Assembly: GCF_900129865.1 (NCBI RefSeq)
Contig: NZ_FQXD01000010.1
Span: forward strand, 86,130-150,129
Origin: Virgibacillus chiguensis
GTDB taxonomy: Bacteria > Bacillota > Bacilli > Bacillales > Amphibacillaceae
Direction: 5' to 3'
DNA length: 64,000 nucleotides
Shown: positions 43,769 to 53,701 of the stretch, piece after piece
How the letters are laid out: each line of letters opens with the position of its first letter
Numbering within the stretch: the stretch's first letter is position 1
Notes under the pieces: model-generated
Told to the model about the DNA's origin: nothing
The model's input: only the letters and a program-made list of their open reading frames with translations
Databases searched by the model: none
Program-made: the position numbers and the translations under genes

Positions 43769-44965
43769 ATGGGTAAAGAAGTAACATTACATATAAACGA
43801 TGATTATAGCAAACAAATGCGAGAAGGGTATCCGCTTATCCATAAAGAAGCTGTAAAGGAGCAGGAGTTGCCAGAAGAGGGCTCCGTGGTTCGGCTATTG
43901 GATATGAAAAATCGATTTATTGCTAATGGATATATCGGTGTTCAAAATAAAGGAGTAGGCTGGGTATTGACGCACCGTCAGGGTCCATTGGATCTTGCAG
44001 CGTTATTTCAGTCTAAGATGTTAGCGGCGATGAATAAACGCCAAGGCTTTTTTCAATCCCCGGACACAAATGCGTTTCGCGTATTTAATGGCGAAGGAGA
44101 CGGTATAGGTGGTTTAACGATTGATTATTATGCGGGTTATTACTTAATTAACTGGTATAGTGAAGGGATCTATGCATATAAACAGTTGGTCATCGACGTT
44201 TTAGATACATTAGGCGATTATGATGCCATTTATGAGAAAAAGCGATTTCGTAAACATGGTGAGTACGTGGAAGACGATGATTTTATAAAAGGAGAGCGCG
44301 GGGAATTTCCGATTATTGTGAAAGAAAATGGCATGCAATATGCTGTTTATTTAAACGATGGTGCTATGACAGGTATTTTCCTAGACCAACGTGATGTTCG
44401 TAAGGCAATACGTGATACATATGCTGAAGGCAAGCGTGTTTTAAATACATTTTCTTATACGGGTGCGTTTTCCATCGCTGCTGCGTTAGGTGGAGCTGAG
44501 AAAACGACAAGCGTGGACCTCGCAAAACGGAGTAAGCCAAAGACTGTAGAACAGTTTAGTGTAAATGAGATTGATTTTGAGCAACATGAAATTGTGGTCA
44601 TGGACGTGTTTGATTATTTTAAGTATGCGCGCAGAAAGCAATTGCAATATGATTTAGTCATCCTTGATCCTCCTAGTTTTGCACGATCTAAAAAACGAAC
44701 ATTCCGTACAGCAAAGGATTATCCTACCTTGCTTCAAGATGCCATTTCCATTACAAGTAATCATGGTGTCATTGTTGCATCTACCAATAATGCTAGTTTT
44801 GGTATGAAGAAGTTTAAAGGTTTCATCAAGCAAGCGTGTCATAAAATGCACGTGAATTATAATATTCTGGAACAGTATCAACTGCCAGCTGATTTTCAAA
44901 CGAATAAACAGTTTATCCAAAGTAATTACTTGAAAGTGTGTATCGTGCAAATACAGAAAAAATAA
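43769..44965 (+). CDS. class I SAM-dependent rRNA methyltransferase (RlmI/YwbD type)
   Basis: 398 residues: N-terminal PUA domain (about 1-75), linker, and Rossmann methyltransferase with VLNTFSYTGAFSIAAALGGA (SAM site, about 230-250) and catalytic LDPPSFARSKK (about 305-315). This is the 23S rRNA m5C methyltransferase RlmI-like family; B. subtilis YwbD is the counterpart. TAGGAATG before the ATG. Target base in this organism is inferred only. Confidence 0.88.
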   Translation: MGKEVTLHINDDYSKQMREGYPLIHKEAVKEQELPEEGSVVRLLDMKNRFIANGYIGVQNKGVGWVLTHRQGPLDLAALFQSKMLAAMNKRQGFFQSPDTNAFRVFNGEGDGIGGLTIDYYAGYYLINWYSEGIYAYKQLVIDVLDTLGDYDAIYEKKRFRKHGEYVEDDDFIKGERGEFPIIVKENGMQYAVYLNDGAMTGIFLDQRDVRKAIRDTYAEGKRVLNTFSYTGAFSIAAALGGAEKTTSVDLAKRSKPKTVEQFSVNEIDFEQHEIVVMDVFDYFKYARRKQLQYDLVILDPPSFARSKKRTFRTAKDYPTLLQDAISITSNHGVIVASTNNASFGMKKFKGFIKQACHKMHVNYNILEQYQLPADFQTNKQFIQSNYLKVCIVQIQKK

Positions 44966-45202
44966 GTGTAAGCTTGATGAAGACAATTGCTTGCTATTCA
45001 TCTTTTATAAGCAATAGCTGTCGTATTTCCTGAAGATTTATATCCTTTTATAGTGAAAAGCTCCGTTCACCTTTTGCGTGTATGGAGCTTACTTATATCC
45101 TATATGACCATTTTCTTTCACATCATCCCTCCATAAAAAGATGTTTTATTTATAAATTACAAACAATTTCGCATGCTCCTGTTGTATATTTATTATTAAT
45201 AG

Positions 45203-45218
45203 TGCATAATAATTCATA
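45203..45218 (+). promoter_or_regulatory. candidate ARG box before argF
   Basis: TGCATAATAATTCATA resembles the arginine-repressor ARG box (TGAAT-N4-ATTCA type) and lies 26 bases before argF, near where the promoter is expected. Confidence 0.45.
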
Positions 45219-45243
45219 AACAATTAAAAAAGGGGGCGATAGG

Positions 45244-46203
45244 ATGGTAATTGGAGTGAAAGAAACGTTAAAAGGTTTAAAAGGGAGAGACTTTTTAACT
45301 TTGGCTGATTATACCCGTGAGGAAATAGAAGAGTTAATTGATTTTGCGCAAAGATTGAAAGCAAACCATAAAATTGGTAAGCCAGATCCATTGCTACAAG
45401 GTAAGACGTTAGGGATGATTTTTGAAAAATCTTCAACGAGAACGAGAGTGTCCTTCGAGGTCGGAATGTATCAACTAGGTGGGAACGGAATTTTTTTAAG
45501 TTCCAATGATTTACAAATTGGGCGTGGGGAAACAATTGCAGACACAGCGCAAGTATTGTCAGGATATTTAGACGGAATTATGATTCGCACTTTTTCGCAA
45601 ACAGATGTAGAAGAATTAGCGAATAAAGCTAGTATACCTGTAATTAATGGGCTAACAGATGTATATCATCCTTGTCAGGTTTTAGCCGATTTGTTAACGA
45701 TAAAAGAAATAAAAGGTCAGCTTCAAGGCGTGAAAATAGCCTATATAGGTGACGGCAATAATATGGCACATTCGTTAATGCTTGGCGGGAGCATGTTAGG
45801 AATGGATGTTGCGATAGCATCTCCGAAAGGCTATCAACCAGATGAGGAGATTGTAACCGAAGCTAGCAAACGAGCTGATCAGTCTGATGCGAGCCTCCTA
45901 ATTACGGATGACGCTCGAGAAGCTGTACAGCAAGCGGATATTATCTATACAGATGTTTGGGCGAGTATGGGGCAAGAAGCAGAGCAAGCTAAGAGAGAAG
46001 TAGCATTTGCTGATTTCCAGGTAAATAGAGAATTAATGCAACTAGCAAAAAATGAGGGCAACTTTATGCATTGTTTACCAGCCCATCGAGGGGAAGAAGT
46101 GACTGCTGAAGTGATGGATGGTTTACAATCCGTTGTTTTTCAGCAAGCAGAAAATCGATTACATGCTCAAAAAGCTTTATTAGCTGCTTTAATGAGCGAT
46201 TAA
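45244..46203 (+). CDS. argF: ornithine carbamoyltransferase
   Basis: Makes citrulline from ornithine and carbamoyl phosphate. The 319 residues have KSSTRTRVSFE (carbamoyl phosphate site, about 58-68), DVYHPCQVLADLL (about 138-150) and the ornithine motif HCLPAHRG (about 276-283). AGGGGGCGATAGG before the ATG. It stands alone, not with carAB or arc genes, so anabolic ArgF and catabolic ArcB cannot be told apart by context; the candidate ARG box favours ArgF. Confidence 0.9.
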   Translation: MVIGVKETLKGLKGRDFLTLADYTREEIEELIDFAQRLKANHKIGKPDPLLQGKTLGMIFEKSSTRTRVSFEVGMYQLGGNGIFLSSNDLQIGRGETIADTAQVLSGYLDGIMIRTFSQTDVEELANKASIPVINGLTDVYHPCQVLADLLTIKEIKGQLQGVKIAYIGDGNNMAHSLMLGGSMLGMDVAIASPKGYQPDEEIVTEASKRADQSDASLLITDDAREAVQQADIIYTDVWASMGQEAEQAKREVAFADFQVNRELMQLAKNEGNFMHCLPAHRGEEVTAEVMDGLQSVVFQQAENRLHAQKALLAALMSD

Positions 46204-46618
46204 GTAGAAGTTCACAGGAAATGTGCTCGAATTTGTAGAAAAGTCGCTGAAGTTTATAATATTTACCGAATATGCAAAACGCCTTTACGATAACATACAT
46301 CGTTTTCTGCGTTCAAGGCGTTCAAATCTTCGAAAAGCAAAAATTACTTTCGTGTGAGTGCTTCCGTTTGTACTGTTTCTTACAGGAATTTAGCCTACTT
46401 TTATTTGGGGGGTTTCCATTTTATAAAAAATGAGATTTAAAACGTAGCATATCACCTTATCGTTTTGGAGATATGCTACGTTTTTTAATAGCTGTTTGCA
46501 TGATGTCCCTATTTCATCCACGTACACGATAGAAAAGGAGTAAGGTTCATATGGTATGAGCCTCTATTTATCTTGAAGGAGTTGGAAAAACCCATCGATG
46601 TAGATGGGAGCTCTAAGC
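46204..46618. other. spacer between argF and thrB
   Basis: Holds one copy of the AAAAGTCGCTGAAGTTTA short repeat (46239-46256, also at 55589 and 55633), an inverted pair AACGCCTT/AAGGCGTT (46268 and 46313 region) and the bidirectional terminator 46441-46488. No gene. Confidence 0.5.
46441..46488. terminator. bidirectional terminator between argF and thrB
   Basis: AACGTAGCATATC (46441-46453) pairs perfectly with GATATGCTACGTT (46470-46482), followed by T residues on the plus strand and TTTT on the minus strand. Confidence 0.8.
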
Positions 46619-47515
46619 CTACTTCTTTTCTACTCGTAAACCTGTAGAATCCATTTTTCTTTGCTGGATGTTGTAGCTAGGAAATGCTGCTTGTAACTTT
46701 TGCTTGTTCTGGGTGCCAGTTCCTTTAGGGAAAAAGGAGATCATCGTTGGCCCAGCACCACTAATCACCGTACCATATGCACCAAGCTCGTTCGCTTTCT
46801 GTTTGATAGGCGCATAGTTTGGAATTAATTCAGCGCGATAAGGTTCATGAAAGATATCCTTTTCCATCATCTTTCCTGCCATTGGATAGTCTTCGTTCAT
46901 TAATGCTGCAATAAAGACATTCCCAATACTGCTTGCTTGTGCAGCATGAGCTCGTGAGTACGTATCCGGTAACACATTTCTTGCAGCTTCGGTTTTTAAT
47001 TCATCTTGTGGAATAAAAATGATCATATCTATGTTTAATTGATCTATTCTATAAATATCAACAGAAGTATCCTCGTTATAATTCGTTATGACAAGTCCAC
47101 CAAAAAGAGCCGCACCCACGTTATCGGGATGGCCTTCTTGCTCTGTAGCTAACTGTAGTTTTTCCTCTTTTGAAAGGTGAAGCTGACAACATTGGTTGGC
47201 TAATTCAATGCCAGCAATAATTGCTGATGCGCTACTTCCCAAGCCACGAGCTAATGGAATGGAACTATCGATGGTTAAACAACAAGTAGGTAGTTCTTTT
47301 CCGTATTGTGTAGCCGTATGTTGCGCTATTTGATAAATAAAATGATCTGTATAATTGTTGCAAGCTGGGAGTAACAGAGACTGTTGGTAGATTTTCCATG
47401 CATCATTTTCAGAAACAGTTAATGTAAGATATAGATCCAGTGCTAGTCCTAATGAGTCAAAGCCAGGTCCGATATTTGCGGAACTGGCTGGTACAGAAAT
47501 GGTAAAGTTGTTCAT
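46619..47515 (-). CDS. thrB: homoserine kinase
   Basis: GHMP kinase of 298 residues phosphorylating homoserine. [17 protein letters not shown] at the N-terminus, the ATP loop [16 protein letters not shown] (about 88-103) and [14 protein letters not shown] near the C-terminus are all family motifs. Its ATG overlaps the thrC stop (ATGA). Last gene of hom-thrC-thrB. Confidence 0.95.
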   Translation of the reverse strand: MNNFTISVPASSANIGPGFDSLGLALDLYLTLTVSENDAWKIYQQSLLLPACNNYTDHFIYQIAQHTATQYGKELPTCCLTIDSSIPLARGLGSSASAIIAGIELANQCCQLHLSKEEKLQLATEQEGHPDNVGAALFGGLVITNYNEDTSVDIYRIDQLNIDMIIFIPQDELKTEAARNVLPDTYSRAHAAQASSIGNVFIAALMNEDYPMAGKMMEKDIFHEPYRAELIPNYAPIKQKANELGAYGTVISGAGPTMISFFPKGTGTQNKQKLQAAFPSYNIQQRKMDSTGLRVEKK

Positions 47516-48573
47516 ACGTTAACCTGTTTCGTTATATAGTCTATTACTGCCTGTTCATCATTTGGCAATGATACAGGATCGATGTTTAATTGATCGATTG
47601 CTGTTTGTGGATCTTTTAACCCGTTTCCTGTTAACACCGCTACCACTTTACTTCCTTGTTTAATTGTTCCGTTGTTTGTTTCGCGAATAACGCCAGCAAT
47701 GGACGCATTAGATCCTGGTTCAGCAAAAATTCCTTCCGTTTGCGCTAATGTTTTAAATGCATGGATAATTTCATCGTCACTAACAGCTTTTATCATTCCT
47801 CCCGACTCATCTCTAGCAGCTTCAGCTAATTTCCAACTAGCAGGGTTTCCAATCCGAATCGCTGTTGCGATCGTCTCTGGTTGTTCAATGACTTGATTTT
47901 GAACGATGGCTGCAGCTCCTTCCGCTTCGAATCCGAACATTTTTGGAAGACCTGTTTGCTTAAAAGCGTCGTATTCTTTAAAGCCTTTCCAATAAGCACT
48001 GATATTTCCTGCATTACCTACAGGGATAGCAAGCACATCAGGAGCACTTCCTAAGGCATCACAAACTTCAAAAGCAGCTGTTTTCTGTCCTTCTATCCGG
48101 TAAGGATTCACCGAATTAACTAAGGTAATGGGCTGGGTTTCACTTAAATGACGTACCATCGTTAATGCCTCATCAAAATTACCATCTATTTCGACAATCT
48201 CTGCTCCGTACATGATCGCTTGTGCTAGTTTACCGAGCGCGACTTTTCCTTTAGGTATAACAATAATTGCTTTGATGCCAGCTTTTGCAGCATAGGCTGC
48301 AGCAGAAGCCGAAGTGTTTCCAGTTGAGGCGCAAATAATAGATTTACTACCTTCTTCGATTGCTTTTGCGACAGCCATTACCATTCCTCGATCTTTGAAA
48401 GATCCAGTTGGGTTAGCACCTTCTATTTTTCCATACAATTCAATACCTAATTTTTGTGACAAGTTTGTCAATGGAATAAGCGGGGTGTTCCCTTCATGTA
48501 ATGTTAGTGCAGGTGTATGATGTGTTGTTGGTAAATACTCATGATAATGCTTTAGTAGTCCCGGCCACTTCAT
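47512..48573 (-). CDS. thrC: threonine synthase
   Basis: PLP enzyme of 353 residues making threonine from O-phosphohomoserine. The PLP lysine lies in [12 protein letters not shown] (about 56-67); [17 protein letters not shown] and the phosphate loop [11 protein letters not shown] follow. The ATG at 48573 matches the usual short N-terminus ([15 protein letters not shown]) and has AAGGAGAT upstream; it overlaps the end of hom by 35 bases. Upstream in-frame starts lie deeper inside hom. Confidence 0.93.
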   Translation of the reverse strand: MKWPGLLKHYHEYLPTTHHTPALTLHEGNTPLIPLTNLSQKLGIELYGKIEGANPTGSFKDRGMVMAVAKAIEEGSKSIICASTGNTSASAAAYAAKAGIKAIIVIPKGKVALGKLAQAIMYGAEIVEIDGNFDEALTMVRHLSETQPITLVNSVNPYRIEGQKTAAFEVCDALGSAPDVLAIPVGNAGNISAYWKGFKEYDAFKQTGLPKMFGFEAEGAAAIVQNQVIEQPETIATAIRIGNPASWKLAEAARDESGGMIKAVSDDEIIHAFKTLAQTEGIFAEPGSNASIAGVIRETNNGTIKQGSKVVAVLTGNGLKDPQTAIDQLNIDPVSLPNDEQAVIDYITKQVNV

Positions 48574-49870
48574 CTGGCGCATCTCCTTCCACTTTATAGT
48601 AGCTTTTAATTTGCTGGACGACATCTAGATCATAAAGTTGTTTTAATGCATTTTCAAAAGTTGCTAAAGATGTTTGATGTGTAATCAAAATGATTTCTGC
48701 TAAATCTTGTTGCTTCATTGGTGTTTGTAATATACGTTTAAAGCTCACATGTAAGTCATTAAATAATGTGGAGATTTCCGAGAATGCTCCAATTTGATCT
48801 TTGACATGAATACGTAAATAAAATTGTCCAGAACGTTGTTCACTGCTGCGCAATGTCGCAGAAATTCTTGGTTTTAAAGAAGAATTACCATTTACGCCTA
48901 ATCGCATATTCTTTATTACGGTAATAAGATCCGAGACGATAGCGGTCGCTGTCGGCAAGCTTCCCGCACCAGGGCCGTAAAACATTGTTTCACCAACCGC
49001 TTTACCATATACATAAACGGCGTTGTATTCATTCTTTACAGCTGCTAAGGGATGGTCATTGGATAGTAAGGTAGGTTGTACACTCACTTCTATTTGTCCG
49101 TCTTCACATTCGGCAGAACCAATCAATTTCATGGTATAGCCAAATTTTTCTCCATACTCTAAATCTGCTAATTCTAAATCTTTAATACCGTTTACTTCTA
49201 CTTCGGATAAAGCAACATCTGTAGAAAAAGCGAGTCTCCCTAAAATCGCCATTTTTCTAGCCGCATCTAATCCCTCAACATCTGCTGTTGGGTCAGATTC
49301 TGCAAAGCCTAAATCTTGCGCTTCTTTTAAGGCTGCTTCGTACGTCATTCCTTCGTTTGTCATTTTTGTTAAAATGTAATTTGTAGTTCCATTCACAATT
49401 CCCATCACTTTTTCAATTTTATCTGCAGCTAAACCGTCCGTTATCCCTCGTAAAATAGGAATACCACCTGCTACGCTAGCTTCGTAATAATAATCGCATT
49501 TATGCTCACGAGCCGTTTCTTCCAATTCTGTTCCATGTAAAGCAATTAAATCTTTATTGGCAGTAACGACATGTTTTTTAGCTTTAAATGCCTCCAGTGT
49601 ATATTGATAAGCTTCTTCAATACCTCCCATAACTTCGACGATCACGTCTATTTCTGGATCTTCGAGAACGTCTGTTGGGTCGGTAGTGAGAAACGTTTGT
49701 TGCACATTAACGTTACGAGCTTTATCGAGATCGCGCACTAATACACTCTTAACTTCAACAGAACAGTCTAATTGGTGAACAAGCTCTTTTTGCTGACTTT
49801 CAATAAGCTTCATAATTCCTGAACCAACGACACCTAACCCTAATAGACCGATAGAAACCTTGTTTCCCAC
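48539..49870 (-). CDS. hom: homoserine dehydrogenase
   Basis: Reduces aspartate semialdehyde to homoserine. 443 residues: NAD(P)-binding [14 protein letters not shown] (about 10-24), [12 protein letters not shown], catalytic region [17 protein letters not shown] with [12 protein letters not shown] (about 165-200), and a C-terminal ACT domain (about 350-425; [18 protein letters not shown]) for feedback control by threonine. GTG start behind GAGGTGAT. First gene of the threonine operon. Confidence 0.95.
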   Translation of the reverse strand: MGNKVSIGLLGLGVVGSGIMKLIESQQKELVHQLDCSVEVKSVLVRDLDKARNVNVQQTFLTTDPTDVLEDPEIDVIVEVMGGIEEAYQYTLEAFKAKKHVVTANKDLIALHGTELEETAREHKCDYYYEASVAGGIPILRGITDGLAADKIEKVMGIVNGTTNYILTKMTNEGMTYEAALKEAQDLGFAESDPTADVEGLDAARKMAILGRLAFSTDVALSEVEVNGIKDLELADLEYGEKFGYTMKLIGSAECEDGQIEVSVQPTLLSNDHPLAAVKNEYNAVYVYGKAVGETMFYGPGAGSLPTATAIVSDLITVIKNMRLGVNGNSSLKPRISATLRSSEQRSGQFYLRIHVKDQIGAFSEISTLFNDLHVSFKRILQTPMKQQDLAEIILITHQTSLATFENALKQLYDLDVVQQIKSYYKVEGDAPDEVAGTTKALS

Positions 49871-50260
49871 ATCATCACCTCATTTTATGTTTAATAGTAA
49901 TTTAAACACGAAACAAGGAGTATAGCAATAGTGAAAGTTCCCAATAATTAATTTCACTTCAATATTTGGAAGACTTTTATGTGTTTTCATAGATTGTAAA
50001 ATCTAGCCGCAATGTAAGGAGGCTTTAAGATAAATACTTCCTTATTTAAAATGCAATTATTTTATGGAGATACGAATTCCTTTGCCTTTCCATGTAAGCT
50101 TTTTCTATGCTTATTTTAGAGGTATGCATAAATCAGAGATATATTTGTGGAGAAATTGCGTTCCAGTATTAAATTTACGTTAAGAACAGGAGCTCATGTT
50201 CATTTAGTTGGCATGATACGAGTAGGTACATTCATATAATTTAGTTGGGGGTGGAAGTGT
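49871..50260. other. 390-bp divergent spacer hom/cotA
   Basis: AT-rich, must hold the promoters of both genes. No T-box, riboswitch or terminator signature was found; sporulation promoters for cotA could not be placed with confidence. Confidence 0.4.
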
Positions 50261-51811
50261 ATGAAATTAAATCCAACAGAATTAGAAAAGTTTGTAGATG
50301 CTTTACCTAAAATGCCTATTTTAAAACCAAAAGGGAAGAAAGATTATGTGGATTACTATGAAGTTAGGATGGTTGAATTCACGACTTCTTTGCACAGAGA
50401 TTTACCTCACACATTGGTATGGGGGTATGAATATAGTGTTCCGGGCCCTACAATTGAAGTGTGTTCCAGCGCGAGCATAAAGGTAAAATGGATCAATGCA
50501 TTGCCGGAACGACATCTTTTACCTATCGACCATACAGTACATGGTGCTGGAAAGGATGTGCCAGATGTTCGGACCGTTGTGCATGTCCATGGTGGAGTAA
50601 CGGAGCCGGAAAGTGATGGCTATCCAGAAGCATGGTTTACAAAAGACTTTGGGGAGGTAGGCCCTTTTTTCACAAAACAAATTTATGATTACAGCAATAA
50701 TATGAAAAGTACTGCGCTTTGGTATCATGACCATACATTAGGAATAACGAGATTGAATGTGTATGCTGGTTTAGCGGGCTTTTATATTATTCGTAGTCAA
50801 CAAGAAAAAGAGTTGAATTTACCTGCTGGGAAATATGAAATTCCATTGTTGGTGGAAGATAAGACAGTAAATGCAAATGGTTCACTGTATTATCCATCAC
50901 AGCCGCAACCCCCTATCCCATCTTTGCCTGTATCTATCGTTCCTGAGTTTGTGGGAGAACTAAATATGGTGAATGGGAAAATATGGCCTTATTTAGCTGT
51001 GGAACCGCGTAAATATCGTTTTCGTTTATTAAATGCTTCAAACTCTCGTTTTTACCAATTTTACTTAGATTCTGGTCAGTTCTTTTATCAAATTGGTACA
51101 GATGGTGGGTTCATGAATCAAACCATTGCTGTGAGACAAATTCTGCTTGCACCTGCTGAACGTGTAGATGTCATTGTTGATTTTTCGAATATGTATGGAA
51201 AAACAGTCGTGCTCCGAAACAATGCGCCCATACCTTACCCTAATGGAGAAGCTCCTAATCCAGAGACAGTCGGTGTTGTGATGCAATTTAAAGTAATAGA
51301 ACAAGCAACTTCTATTGATACAAGTTGTATCCCGGAATTTCCTGGTTGTGTTGATAAAATTGAGACTGAATTAGCAATGAAAGAAAGGATGTTAACGTTA
51401 GATGTAACAAGAGATGCTTATAATCGCCCAGTTTTGCTCTTGGACAATAAAACATGGTCTCAACCCATTACGATCTCTCCAAGATGGGGAACCACGGAAA
51501 TATGGTATCTTATAAATACAACGGGGGACACCCACCCGATTCATATTCATTTGGGTTTTTTTCAAATTATAAGTAGGCAAACTTTTGATGTGGAACATTT
51601 TAATGAAACAGGAGAGATTATTTACACAGGTGACCCTATGCCTCCAGAACCGATTGAAAACGGCCGGAAAGATACTGTGCGTGCCAATCCAGGGCAAGTA
51701 ACAAAAATAATAAAACATTTTTTTACGTATACTGGAAGATATGTATGGCATTGTCATATATTAGAGCATGAAGATTATGAAATGATGCGCCCGTTTATTA
51801 TTATAAAGTAG
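50261..51811 (+). CDS. cotA: CotA-type spore coat multicopper oxidase (laccase)
   Basis: Laccase/bilirubin oxidase of 516 residues that in B. subtilis sits in the outer spore coat and makes a brown pigment. Alignable to CotA throughout (LEKFVDALP; LHRDLPHTLVWGY; DGYPEAWFTKDF). Copper ligands: HVHGG (about 108), WYHDHT (about 152), HPIHIHLG (about 424) and HCHILEHEDYEMM (497-509), the last Met being the T1 axial ligand. No signal peptide. GGGGGTGG precedes the ATG. Indicates a spore-forming host. Confidence 0.93.
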   Translation: MKLNPTELEKFVDALPKMPILKPKGKKDYVDYYEVRMVEFTTSLHRDLPHTLVWGYEYSVPGPTIEVCSSASIKVKWINALPERHLLPIDHTVHGAGKDVPDVRTVVHVHGGVTEPESDGYPEAWFTKDFGEVGPFFTKQIYDYSNNMKSTALWYHDHTLGITRLNVYAGLAGFYIIRSQQEKELNLPAGKYEIPLLVEDKTVNANGSLYYPSQPQPPIPSLPVSIVPEFVGELNMVNGKIWPYLAVEPRKYRFRLLNASNSRFYQFYLDSGQFFYQIGTDGGFMNQTIAVRQILLAPAERVDVIVDFSNMYGKTVVLRNNAPIPYPNGEAPNPETVGVVMQFKVIEQATSIDTSCIPEFPGCVDKIETELAMKERMLTLDVTRDAYNRPVLLLDNKTWSQPITISPRWGTTEIWYLINTTGDTHPIHIHLGFFQIISRQTFDVEHFNETGEIIYTGDPMPPEPIENGRKDTVRANPGQVTKIIKHFFTYTGRYVWHCHILEHEDYEMMRPFIIIK

Positions 51812-52005
51812 TGTGGATATTTTTTATAGAAAATAAGGCTGATTGTAAAACTTTATGGTGGAAAAACTTTTTGTTTATATTGTAAGCGCTTTGGATTCTG
51901 TTAGCTATTTTGACAAGCTATCGAATGGAATAAATACAGCATGAAGTTTTCATTCTTTTTTGATATACTTAATGTTATACCTCAGATTGATATAGGGAGG
52001 AAACA

Positions 52006-52830
52006 TTGTTGGTTAAAGATGTGAAGTTACAAAAGGATGCAATGCGTGTTTTAAAAGAAACGAGCAGAACCTTTTATATTCCGATTAAGTTGTTAAAGTC
52101 AGTATTAAAAGATACGGTCGGCTCTGCATACTTATGCATGCGTGCCATTGATGAAATAGAAGATCATGAACAGCTTTCTGCCGATACAAAGCAGCATTTA
52201 CTGCGGGCTACTTCTAAGCTATTGCAAACGTCTGTATTTGATAAAGAAGCTTATCTACAATTAATGAAGCCATATCAAGCAATACTTCCAGAAGTTACTA
52301 TGCGGCTTGCTGATTGGTTGCACGTATGTCCAGAAGATATCGTAGCAAAAATTAAACAGTCTACAAGTATGATGGCTGATGGTATGGCGAAATGGACCGA
52401 AAAGAATTGGAATTTACGTACAAAAGAAGATTTAGATGAATATACATATTATGTTGCTGGCCTTGTCGGGGTGATGCTTTCAGATATTTGGAATTGGTAT
52501 GATGGGACGAAGACAGACTATGATTTAGCCATTGGATATGGCAGAGGTCTCCAAGCAGTAAATATGTTAAGAAATCAACAAGAAGATGCAGAACGAGGCG
52601 TTGATTTTATGCCTGATGATTGGACAAGAGCGGATTTATTTATGTATGCAAAAGAAAACTTACAACAAGCGGATCGCTACTTAAAAGATATTCAAACAAG
52701 AAACATTTTATTGTTTTGTAAAATTCCGCTAGCTTTAGCGAAAAAGACATTATCGGCTTTAGAAAACGGTGAAGAAAAAATGTCGCGAGCCGAAGTTGAA
52801 GCTACAGTCGATGATATTTTAAAAAAATAG
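52006..52830 (+). CDS. squalene/phytoene synthase-family protein
   Basis: All-helical isoprenoid synthase-like protein of 274 residues. Two aspartate-rich motifs for Mg-diphosphate binding are visible: MRAIDEIEDHEQ (about 44-55) and LRNQQEDAERGVDFMPDDW (about 188-206), with YVAGLVGVML between. It may join two farnesyl or geranylgeranyl diphosphates or, like B. subtilis YisP, act as a phosphatase; no other carotenoid or hopanoid gene is nearby. TTG start (two adjacent TTG codons), AGGGAGG upstream. Confidence 0.82.
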   Translation: MLVKDVKLQKDAMRVLKETSRTFYIPIKLLKSVLKDTVGSAYLCMRAIDEIEDHEQLSADTKQHLLRATSKLLQTSVFDKEAYLQLMKPYQAILPEVTMRLADWLHVCPEDIVAKIKQSTSMMADGMAKWTEKNWNLRTKEDLDEYTYYVAGLVGVMLSDIWNWYDGTKTDYDLAIGYGRGLQAVNMLRNQQEDAERGVDFMPDDWTRADLFMYAKENLQQADRYLKDIQTRNILLFCKIPLALAKKTLSALENGEEKMSRAEVEATVDDILKK

Positions 52831-53183
52831 ATTGATGCGGTAGAAAACATGGAAAAGTTAATAGAAAATAACATGTGCCAGTAAACTTGCGAATAAAATA
52901 AAGTATTCTTTCAGGTGTTTTTTTAAAGGAATAAGAAAGCATAAGAATTTGATACTATGGCGTAACCGAATGAGCCACCCTGTTCTATCGCCCAGCAACT
53001 AGGCGCCTTCACGAATCGCCTTAAGCTAAGTCATCATCGGCTTGTGCTAAATAGGAAGGCCGACTAAAGACGGGTTTGCCGGAGGGCGCCGGCATACTCC
53101 TGTTGCAGGCGCATGATTCCTAAAACTTTCGTTGATTCGTTCCAGTCACTACGTTGCTAACCGGGCGCCCCGAGCCTTTGTTC
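52831..53183. other. spacer with family B repeat
   Basis: After about 150 AT-rich bases lies a family B copy (52986-53178) lacking the first 20-odd bases of the 16.2-kb copy but otherwise well preserved, ending GGGCGCCCCGAGCC. A family A copy follows directly (53184-53280). Confidence 0.7.
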
Positions 53184-53280
53184 CACTATAGAAACGTATA
53201 AAAGTTTAAAGGTTTATAGTATAAGAAAAACTACAGCTTTTTCCATAAGGCTTGATGACGAGTCTTCGTTTTTCTAGTAT
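52986..53280 (+). repeat. family B copy directly followed by family A copy
   Basis: Same B-A composite as at 16163-16470. Family B blocks: CGCCCAGCAACTAGGCGCC, TAAGCTAAGTCATCATCGG, GCTAAATAGGAAGG, CGGAGGGCGCCGGCATA, ACTTTCGTTGATTCG. Family A blocks: CACTATAGAAACGTATAAAAG, TTTATAGTATAAGAAAAAC, TTCGTTTTTCTAG. Confidence 0.75.
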
Positions 53281-53298
53281 AGAAGTCTTGATTGGTTG

Positions 53299-53326
53299 AC
53301 AAAATAATAACATCAACCTATAATCA
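53299..53326 (+). promoter_or_regulatory. promoter of the BCCT gene with long leader
   Basis: TTGACA (53299-53304), 16 bases, TATAAT (53321-53326): near-perfect vegetative promoter, with an inverted repeat GGTTGA/TCAACC (53296-53301, 53315-53320) over the -35 and spacer. The predicted leader is about 365 nt and has a 9-bp stem AATGGCATA/TATGCCATT (53572-53580, 53623-53631). Confidence 0.6.
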
Positions 53327-53701
53327 TGAATTGTGTTTAAAAACGAGCAAGTCGATGGATTTTTGTCAAGATTATTTCATACTGCACTTGCGGTATAGGT
53401 GCGACGAAGGCTTTTGCTTTAGTAACGCAAGGAAAACTACCTAGTGAAATGGCGAGGAATAATCTTTATCCATCCAATGGTCTTTAATGACGAGTGAAAA
53501 GATGTTTGAAAAGGAGGATGAATAGGCGACTTGAATTTCGATTGTGTTTTGTTTCGAACAACACGTAATGGAATGGCATAATACTTCTGTATAGGTAGAA
53601 ACAAACCGTCAAAGAAATTCGCTATGCCATTTTACTGACTTTTTAAACCAGCTTGTGTAAGCAAATTATAGGCACTTGCTCCTAAAATTAGGAGGAAAAA
53701 C

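Noticed and set aside
49871-50260. T-box or threonine riboswitch before hom
   Set aside because: No T-box consensus sequence or terminator hairpin found in the leader.
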